In this document: positions 54,930 through 64,000 of the stretch, one piece after another
Numbering within the stretch: position 1 is the stretch's first letter
Layout: each line of letters opens with the position of its first letter
Assembly: GCA_947179485.1 (NCBI GenBank)
Contig: OX359250.1
Coordinates: forward strand, 10,663,575-10,727,574
Source: Allacma fusca
Lineage: Eukaryota; Arthropoda; Collembola; Symphypleona; Sminthuridae
DNA: 64,000 bases
Reading direction: 5' to 3'
Notes under the pieces: generated by a model
What the model was told of the DNA's origin: nothing
The model's input: only the letters and a program-made list of their open reading frames with translations
The model's database searches: none
Made by a program: the position numbers and the translations under genes

Positions 54930-57837
54930 GTCCTCCACTGTATGGTTTAAATATGGAAGAATTTGTGTGAAATGGTTGCGTTTATTCACTTTCATTGATT
55001 GGGGCTGTGAAGGTGTCATTGATGGCGGTATTGTTGGGACGGTGCGTATCATCATGCTACTGTGTGTTGGGATTTCATTGGGGAGAGAGTGTGCATATAT
55101 AGTGCTTGAATGAGGCTCGTACTGGTTAGAAAGAAATGATTGGATGTAGTAGGACGTCAAAAACAAAACATTTATTATTCGCATTGATCATCTCATGAGT
55201 CGTTTGTAGTTTTAACTATGCTAAATAGTCACGGTAGAAACAAAGTCCTTACTCTTAGGAATTTACATGCCTCAATTTTAAATACCAGCTTGTCCTCCGA
55301 GTAGCATTCATTTTCGACGTCGGACTTGGTCATTGTTACACGAGTACACGATACACTTACCATATTAGCGACTATGAGCAGTCTGTACCGCTTTTTTCCG
55401 TTTCATACTAAATTAGTTAAGAATTCCGTACAATTAGGTAAATAGAAGTAGGTGGTGTAGAGTTTCTTATGGATAATTGAATATTGTAAGTATACGGGGT
55501 AAGGGCTACGATCTCTTTAAGCACTTTTCGTACTTTTAGCCCTTGAATGACAGTACAAAAGACTGATTTTTTTCCAGTACCAATTAACGTACAAATTGTT
55601 TCAGACTCAACACAACACGTTTTTACTTAAGCTGGAACTGACATATCAGCCATTTTAACCTTGAAAAATGTTACAATTGCAGACCGACACATCGAACAAA
55701 AATATTATGTGCAGAAGAAATAACATGTACATAAAGGTTTGCTGTCTGATAACATTTAAAACTCTTATGACTTAACAAGCACATTATGCATTACAATATT
55801 TTGTAATAATTCTTTCAAGGAATGTTTCTCCTATTACTATAATAGCGTAACGTGGTATATATATCATCAGTAATTACCAGAATTTAAACTTACAGATATT
55901 GGTTTAGTATGTAAAATAGTAGTGTAGGACTTGAAATTCAAAACATTCCTACGAAGCTATACAAAAGCCGAAGGAACTTGATTTTTTCTAACAACTGTAA
56001 AAAGGAAATAAAATGAGCATTTAAATAATACAAGCAAACTCCACACCGAATTTCGTGACAATAGTAATTATTATATTTGCCTTCACACACCGCATGTACA
56101 GTAAATAGCATCACAATCATTAATGGTGTCTGATTCCCTTCTAATAACTAATGAAAGCAATCAGCTTTACACTCCTCTCCGACGGACCGTTTAAGAACAA
56201 AATTTCCAATAACAAAATAATGGATAGGTTTCCAAATAAATACAACTACAATAATATTATTAGTATTTCATAAAGCGAACTCTTTAGAACTAATTATAAG
56301 GACTGGTCATCGATGTAGGTTTCACTGCCTTGAAGTGTACAAACGAATAGAATGTACAATTAGCAGCAGAACTTACACTTCTACAGACGACATTTTTAAC
56401 AGAGTTTATAGCTATACTGATAAAGGTACAATTTCACCAAACTACAACGTAACTACATCATTAGTAATAATTCCGGATTTAAGACAGTAAACTAATTTTT
56501 TAACTATTATGCGACATGAAATAATTATTTAGCTTGTAGATAGATAGTAGATACGCCTCGTTTTCATCTTTGGATTAATCCCCGACATTTGACATTCAGG
56601 GATACCGAGCGATCGCACGTCAACCAGATCAGCAAAAAAAATGTCTTTTGTTCAAACGGATATAGTGCAACTTTATGAATTTTTAAAAGCAACAACATTA
56701 CGTTCACATAATGGCTATACAGATAACACTCTCCGCAATATGCATATTTAAAACAAACTGATAAGGACCCTACATTTTGACAAGTATGTACACCATTTCA
56801 AAATTATTTCAAATGTCATTATTTTGGGTTGCTTACAATGCAACTTATTACCATTCCGAACCGAATTTAAATGAATTTATGATTGTGTAAAAGTTACCTC
56901 TTACAGAGTGAGAGGTCAGGTTTAACACTTTACGTAGGTATGTGATTATACAAATACATACTATATCGCATACTCCTCGATAAATTTTTAACTCTATGCA
57001 CTGTAATATCTATATGTACATAATTAAGATCTATTCTTACGTAGAACTAATACCGGCGTACTATCAATATTAACGATTTCATTTTATTCTAGAAAGCAGT
57101 TTCATTTCATTAACGAGAACTGTATGTACAGTATTACGTAGGTATGTAGCCTAATAGATAGTTCACACAATCCATTATTTCTTCCTTAATAAATCAATAG
57201 TTTACACCAAAAACGTTTTAGGTTACCACAAAGTACACAATTCTCAGAGTTTATAAACATTCGCAGTGTATCGCGTATATACCTAGACACGAATACTTTA
57301 CGAATTTTTATTCGATTGTATAATTTATCCATATTATCCATGTTGTAAATTTACCACTTTTTTATTTTAACTGTTTGTAGTACACAAAGTCGACATTGAT
57401 TAATACGTGCATTCAAGTTAGATTTCACATGCTCGAATGACTCGACGTGTATCATTTTTCAAGCAAAACACGAAAAGGAGGGATTCCACAAAACGGAGGA
57501 AACGCACATTTTTGCTTTCACATATCCAAAGAAAAAATAGTTTATTTATACTTTCTATATATCTGTAAGCCTTTTTATGTGACAAGAGAAAAAACTAACC
57601 GTATATTCGAACGATATTACCCTCGCCTAAATATATAGATTATATTGTAATTAAACTTTATACGCAGTCATTTTAGCAACTGATTCAATGCTGTATCCTT
57701 TTCCGACGATTGAAGTAGTAATAAATCAGTGACAGTTAAAACTGTTTTACGTAGTATATATACCTACATATATATATATATATGTATATATTTTATGTAT
57801 ATAAATCTATTAGAATGATCAAAAGATGAAAGGCATG
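54930..57837. other. Convergent interval between RPL41 and Rab5, probably mostly Rab5 3' UTR
   Basis: No coding region is seen on either strand. Minus-strand AATAAA signals (plus-strand TTTATT) occur for example at 55171-55176 and near 57541. A long AT-rich Rab5 3' UTR is plausible. A TA/TATG microsatellite lies at about 57755-57805. Confidence 0.45.
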
Positions 57838-59593
57838 TTATTTACAGCAGTTTTGAGTGGCCCTTGGGGTGTCTTGTTCTAGACCTACTCTTCTTCCTTG
57901 TGCTGGGCCAGGTCCACCTGCTTGTTCAGCTTTCGGCAATTTTTTAGCTGCAACAATTAAGTATTTGACAATTACATTACCGAATCAATAGACCTAACAG
58001 AATCACAAGCTTATAAATACAGGACTATTTGCACTGATAAACATGATACTAACTAATAGTATCAGAATTCACTACAAAATTCTTTTGCAAGGAGTGGTAT
58101 AATTTATACTCCAGAAATCATTAGTGTTGAACTTCGTAGTTGTATGTAGCGGACTAGGCTTGTGTCAACTTGTTTCATCCTAAATAATAGATGTTTGCCC
58201 TGGGTCAATGAAAGTACTTCAGAATAGCAAAAATAAGATTCAATGATTGCAGCATTCTATTTTGTAAAACCGCTGCACAACAGAGTATCACAACTGCTTT
58301 TCCGGGTGACAAATTTTGCTAGATTGAAACTTAAATCACTTGGCCTATTCTACAATTATAGGCCTGGTTGTACAACGCATACTTAAATCTTTCCCATATT
58401 CTTTCACTGACATAATTCCCTTTTACGACCCTAAAAAGACTTACAAAATGGAAAGAAACCACAATAAAATAAAGTTTAAGAAACAAAACATACTGGGAGA
58501 TCCAGCAGACAACTTATAAATTGCCTAATTACGAAAATGAATCGCCTGTTAATGAAATATTTACAATATTTTGTGGTGGTTCGAAAAATAAGGTTTACTG
58601 CATATTAATAAAAGATGCAGTTATTTGATAAATTATATAGAAACATCAACACTCTATACATGTAGTAAGAAGGTACTATTAAATTATGCCAACACAGTAG
58701 ATTCTGCGAAAAATGAACTACGATTGAAATAAGGCCCTCATTAAAATTTTGTAAACAATGATAGGTAGATAAAGAACGGAGCAAACTATAATACCGATTG
58801 CCAGGAAGATATCCGTAACATTCATGGCAGTTTTGGCGGATGTCTCCATGAATAGCAGTCCATTCTCATCTGCATACGCATACGCTTCATCATGATCTAC
58901 CATTCGTTTTGCTGACAAATCCGATTTGTTGCCTGCCAAGGCAATCACAATGGAGGGAGAAGCTTGCCGCTGTAGCTCTTTTACCCAAGTTTTAGCGCGT
59001 GCAAAAGTTTCCTGTCAAGTATTTATTATATATTTCGGTACTTAATTGGTAAAATAAAAAAATAAACGCAATGAAAATTACACGAGCAATTGGTAAATTA
59101 CTTGATTGGTAATGTCGTAGACAACTATGGCTGCCTGAGCTCCTCTGTAGTACATGGGGGCTAGAGAATGATACCTTTCCTGTCCAGCAGTATCCCAAAT
59201 CTCAAATTTAACCGTTGTATCATCTAGCATTACCGTTTGTGTAAGGAAAGCCGCTGTAACGAATAAAAGCATTAATTGTACTGTTTTAGACTGACTTCAC
59301 AAGCTTTCACTCACTTCAATAATTAAGCGTTGTTTCTAAACCATAAAATCATCAACGCAGACAAACATGAACTTATGAGTACATTCAAATTCTTTCATGA
59401 ACTGTAATTAAATCTCACCTCCTATTGTACTCTCTTGGTACTCATGAAACTGTCCTTTGACGAACCGAAGTACTAAACTAGATTTTCCGACCGCTGATTC
59501 TCCCAAAAGCACCAGTTTAAATTGACAGAGTTTGTTCTGAGTTGCTCCATTCGGTCTCTGCACCCCACTTGCTGTGGCTGGACGACTGGCCAT
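57838..59593 (-). CDS. Rab5: Rab5 small GTPase
   Basis: The master GTPase of early endosomes. Coding exons (minus): 59593-59419, 59253-59102, 59011-58795 and 57947-57838. They total 217 residues with consistent phases. P-loop [11 protein letters not shown], effector region [18 protein letters not shown], switch [27 protein letters not shown] and ETSAKT are all present, as in active Rab5. The C-terminus ends ...[10 protein letters not shown], so the two prenylated cysteines are followed by only one residue. I chose MASRP (59593), as in other Rab5 proteins, over an upstream in-frame ATG at 59599. The exon extends 5' to an acceptor at 59701, so there is at least one more 5' UTR exon upstream. 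Confidence 0.95.
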
Positions 59594-59701
59594 CTTCACA
59601 GTTTTAATTTGAGCTCCCGAAAGTAATTATTCAAAATAAATTAATGGACCCTCGGAACAAGTTACCACCACTCCTGTTCGGATTCACTGCTTGTATCCAC
59701 T

Positions 59702-62700
59702 CTGAAAAACAACACAATATGTGAAAAACTCGACTAATTATTCCTTTCTTCTTGTAAGTTCAAGTACATTCCCAAAATCGGTTCAGTCGAATTCAATTGC
59801 TCAATGCAGCAATTGAAGCCCTTGCTGATGTTAATCTTAACAGCACCAAGAATAAATCATGTTTTTATTTCCTCATAGTTAAACAAGAAGAATTATAAAA
59901 TCCTCGAAAAAATAGACGCAATTCCTAACTCTCCACCAGGTAATCGAACTAGTGCTCCTACGAAACGTGAGACCACTGGAAGCTGATGATGAGATTACAC
60001 TTGAGTATTAAATGTAGAGCTTACGAGGGAACACCAACAACCCCAGAAATGATGGCAAACATGAGCACGACTACAAGTATGAAACATTTTCAGGATTATT
60101 ACTGACAATCAATGACAATACGAGGGGAGTAAAAGAAACTAAGGCCAAATGTACGCTCCGCCATCCACATGTTATTGTATAAACAGCCTATTTACAGTCT
60201 CAAATTAAGCAAAATATTGTACATATAATTGCTACATGTTGAGACTAGAGTTTTATACCAATTTACCAGGTTCACCATAACACACTCCATGATCAAGACT
60301 GAAAATATAATGCAGGCCTACTACAAAAAATATGCTATACAATACGACCATTCTGTGCTATCCGGTATGCGCATATAGAAACACAAATAAATCCTTCAAT
60401 CAGACAAAAACCATTCACGAATTTTAAACTTATAGATATAGTATACGACAAAGTATATCCCGTTAGCGTACACAGTAAATACATAATGTTGGACATTCGA
60501 CAAGCATTCAACTTGTTATATATAGGTAGTAATATTTTTCCAAAACAGAAGAAATTTTAAAACCGGAGAGAGCGAGAATGCGCGGAAGCACACAAGGAAA
60601 GAGTTTCACTGGTAATGTTGTCTGCCCACTTAACGAAAGAAAAGACACGTATAACTGCATAGCTTGCGATCTTACATTATTTTTAGTTTCCATTATCAGC
60701 AAAACTGCAAATTCCGTAAATCCTAGTACTTAAGACTTAAATACTAGTAATCCTAAACCCTAGCACTGAATTTCTCCACTGCACCAACTGATTAAGCATC
60801 GAGACTACAAATATATTGTTGGGAGCACCGAACTATTCCAAATTACTAATTTCAACTGATTGTGAATTCACACAGCAAAAATTATGTAATTATTAACTAT
60901 TATTCCAGTTGTTGACGATGGAATTTTTGGCATCCTATGCTTGGGAGAACAAGCATGTTATTGAAATCCAGAGTAAGTAAACTATACAGGTAAACGGTTC
61001 CAGTTGACTGCAAGGCTTACAGTAGTGCCGAATGTATAGAATACAATTAGTGGTTTCAATTTATTTGCACAGCAATTTACAATATATAAACATTGCAAAC
61101 ACCCAGCTACGATGTTCCTGCCAGTAAGATGAGTGAAAACACTGAAAACTCACAGAAAGGACAACGTGGAGCTTTAACTTGTTTAAACGAGTACAAGCGA
61201 AAAAAATGAATTACTCCAATAAAACAATTAGCATATCAAACACGCCTTGCTCTAAATATAATTTGCTACGGTGGTCCGTGAATATGACCAAGGTACAATA
61301 ATATTGAGCTAACCGATTCTTCCTCACGTTGTCTGGTTCGACTAATTCCACTGAAGAATATTACTGTGGCTGTACATGAAAGAGGAACTGAAAGAGTTTA
61401 CTCTGAAAGAACTAATATTTCTATGTGCTACACATGAGGCAAATCATGCAACCAGGAAGGTGAGTAGGACCTAGAACTTACTTATATTTCACCTTCCAAC
61501 AAGGACCTCATTCATAATGTCTCTAATAGCATCAAGTCATGTGATACAGACAAAAACCAGCAATAATTATCTGGTATAAATGATGCATGACGGAATTGAA
61601 GCCTTACAAGTAAAGCTTCTAAAAGAGCAGGACCTACACTTGCAGTACATCCTGAAAGGCCTTCACTGTTCACTGCAGTTTTGTACTTTCTATTCTATAT
61701 CTACCAGGTCTTCATTGATGAAGCTTTGAGTAAGAATACACCTACTACAAACAAAATAATGAGTTTAAGTATACACACTTCGGTTCTATAATAAATGAAT
61801 GTTTTCATGGTTTGCCTCCGAGATTGCCATGCAAATCTGAAATTCGACAGACTAATTAGAGTCCATCTACTTCATTCAGAGGAGAAATTTTTAAAAATAT
61901 TACTCAATTCATTTCCGCTTTCAAATTCTGTCTTTCCTACCCTCGATTCCAACAAAATTCCTTCTTGCAATATCGATTCGAATATTAAAACTTCCCGTGA
62001 TAGTATTTTTTACCTTTGGATTTAGAGTACAGTTGTAGCCTTTAAAAACAGAATAAAACAAATCATGAATTAATTAACGCACTGACATGCTTTACTTTGA
62101 TTTTGCGAACTAGCTTCTAGGGGAGATTGCAAAACTTCCCCCTATAATTAAAAAACCTCACTTCCCTGTAATGTCACCAGATATTCTAATGTATCCAGCA
62201 CATTATAATTTTGTAAGGGTCACCAACGACAGCTTTCACTAATAAGTACATGAATTTAAGTTTATGGAATCCCTTAGGAAATATAAAACCAATTGGCAAA
62301 ACCGCCAGCCAAATGCCTTCAGATCATTAAAATATTAAACGTAGCTTCCTATTTTGATTCGTTTATGCGTCTAAAGTGAAGACAAATATTGAAAAAAATC
62401 AAGCCCTAATCTAATCACAAACTTGCCTGTCACTGGCACTGACTCATACTTGACTTCACCAAGAACCCAGTTACAAAGTACATTTCAGAAATGCCAAGTT
62501 CAACTATTTTGACATACTCCTAGTCCTAGTCATGTGCATACGCATTTGCAAAAGACAAAATCTCTGGTTTTGTATCCTACCCTTCTGAATCCCATCCACC
62601 ATCCGGAACTCCCCTATAGAATTTCTACCATCAAAAATCCAAACACAGTACACACACACACACACATCTCCGAATAACGAAACACCACTTGACCAACTCC

Positions 62701-64000
62701 AACAACATCCGATACCAAAGTATAGCACCATATACAAAAAAAAATACTACTACAATAATTACATACCAGCTCGAACTCTAATTGGGATTCGTGAACTGCT
62801 ACGGAAACTTATTCCCAAAAACGCCTTTCAACCTCCCGTAACAGACATACACACATATAGTAATTATTTCAACCCAATATTCCCTCTAAATAGGTGTATC
62901 CGTACGTCTCAAAACTTGAGTCCCATGTCAATGACAATAACTGACCCACACACTGTTCCCACAGGTCAGACTCACAACTGTACACACGCACTACGATACA
63001 AACCCAAAACTATATATCAACATTAGTTATTTTGAAATCTACTCTCATCAAAGACAAGACCCAAACTCCACAATGACGTGACACTCCTGTAGGATACAAA
63101 GTACACAAATTAAAATCGTCCCAGAGACGACCACAACAGGGACTAGAGAGAAGGACAAGACAAAATAATTATAATAATTACTCCAGACTTGCTAAAATAC
63201 AATTTATATACTCAGAATTGAAATACCTTCAGATCGATCCAAAAATCGATGATTTTAGAAGTAAAGACTGTCTGTGGAGGGGGGGGACTTCGGAAATTCT
63301 CTGAATGATTTGATAAATGTAAATTAGCGACTGTGACGTCAAAAGCTGGCTCAGAATAAAAATTGATACTTTTCCCCAAGTTTTAAATGAGGATGATGAG
63401 AAGCACTTGTTTATCGGACTTCTCTCTTTTGCTCTGACTCAGTTGATAATCAGCACGTCCTGATTACTCTCTGACCGACCATTTACTCACATTGAATCTT
63501 CCACTGACTTGAATCGAATGAAAAACCTAATCATTTCTATCCATCCCGTTCATGCGCCATCTTTTTACAACCTTTTAACAGACTACTGTCTCGCATGTAT
63601 AGCATGTAAAGAGGTACGTACACACAGGACACACTATACACACAGTCCGCACGAACACTACACACACACCACACACACACACACTGTCACTCAGTCAGGG
63701 AGGGACGTATGCAATGCAATGTATATGCATCCCTGCACATATAGGGCATATTATAGTGCACGCTACTGTAGCAAAAGGCAAAAAAAGCAAAAGCAAAAGC
63801 ACCAGACCAGGCCTATATATATTACAGTAACTTTGTATTTAACTTATATATACTTTAAGTTTATAAGCTCCTATATACAGACCTATACCTATACCACTTT
63901 AACATATAGTTATAGTACTACACAAATATACATACTCACCCTTACAAATATATTTAAGGGTCTGTATATACACGGACGACGCTAGGAGGCCTCTTAATTA
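59702..64000 (-). other. Rab5 5' UTR intron and upstream region
   Basis: No coding region is recognised in these 4.3 kb. (CA)n-rich microsatellites lie at about 62650-62670 and 63625-63690, with a G8 run near 63280. The first non-coding Rab5 exon and promoter should be here, but I cannot place them. Small open frames (for example 63509-63985) are low-complexity His/Thr/Tyr-rich and not credible. Confidence 0.4.

Noticed and set aside
54458..55184. Two minus-strand frames of 141 and 138 codons
   Set aside because: They lie antisense to RPL41 and its 3' region, show no domain, and are low-complexity Ser/Thr/Pro.
63509..63985. 158-codon frame near the right edge
   Set aside because: It is a His/Thr/Tyr-rich translation of CA and TA microsatellites.
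1..64000. tRNA, rRNA or snRNA genes
   Set aside because: None recognised; the only tRNA-like signal is the primer binding site of the BEL element.

Overview
The window is eukaryotic, AT-rich invertebrate nuclear DNA. It has host genes with short GT-AG introns, many nested transposable elements and no prokaryotic gene organisation. The proteins (jouberin, axonemal p28, SNX13, Rab5, RPL41) look like arthropod or other ecdysozoan orthologues. The mix of BEL/Pao, Ty3/gypsy, DIRS, R2-type LINE and many MITEs also fits an arthropod. I cannot name the species.

Layout, left to right. 6-5500 is a decayed BEL/Pao retrotransposon on the minus strand with both LTRs; its integrase core is deleted and a fold-back element sits in gag. 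6592-13065 (+) is AHI1 (jouberin), whose first visible coding exon is split by a 1.3 kb hAT-type MITE with an 8-bp target duplication. 14.05-17.23 kb (+) is a ruined DNA-transposon transposase carrying a nested, 5'-truncated R2-type LINE (-). 17.24-22.88 kb (-) is a dead Ty3/gypsy pol, split by a TA-duplicating MITE and by a 1.93 kb solo LTR that itself holds tandem repeats and another MITE. 24093-28791 (+) is a full-length APE-type LINE with a 13-bp target duplication. 30030-30586 is another hAT-like MITE. 31385-32736 (+) is DNALI1 (p28 inner-arm dynein light chain), convergent with SNX13 (33338-49019, minus, 14 coding exons by my splicing). One SNX13 intron carries an apparently intact DIRS element (37079-41768) with inverted terminal repeats and an internal complementary region. 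49.4-50.05 kb holds a long inverted repeat in the divergent promoter region between SNX13 and an unrecognised four-exon gene (50987-52375, +). RPL41 (25 aa, 54138-54839, +) and Rab5 (57838-59593, -) close the gene set. The rest is intergenic, UTR or intron sequence.

The host genes do not form an operon or one pathway. AHI1 (ciliary transition zone) and DNALI1 (axonemal dynein) are both cilium/sperm-flagellum genes; SNX13 and Rab5 are both endosomal; RPL41 is ribosomal.

The strongest points for follow-up are: the MITE inside the AHI1 coding exon, whose removal with one duplication copy restores the frame; a recurring architecture in which unrelated MITEs each carry an array of their own short motif near the ends; the intact-looking DIRS with its circle-junction-like internal region; and the LINE whose ORF2 follows ORF1 in the same frame after one TGA with no ATG before its endonuclease motif. 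I found no clear novel multi-gene system. Exon boundaries were assigned by eye from splice sites and reading phase, so all coordinates need transcript support.
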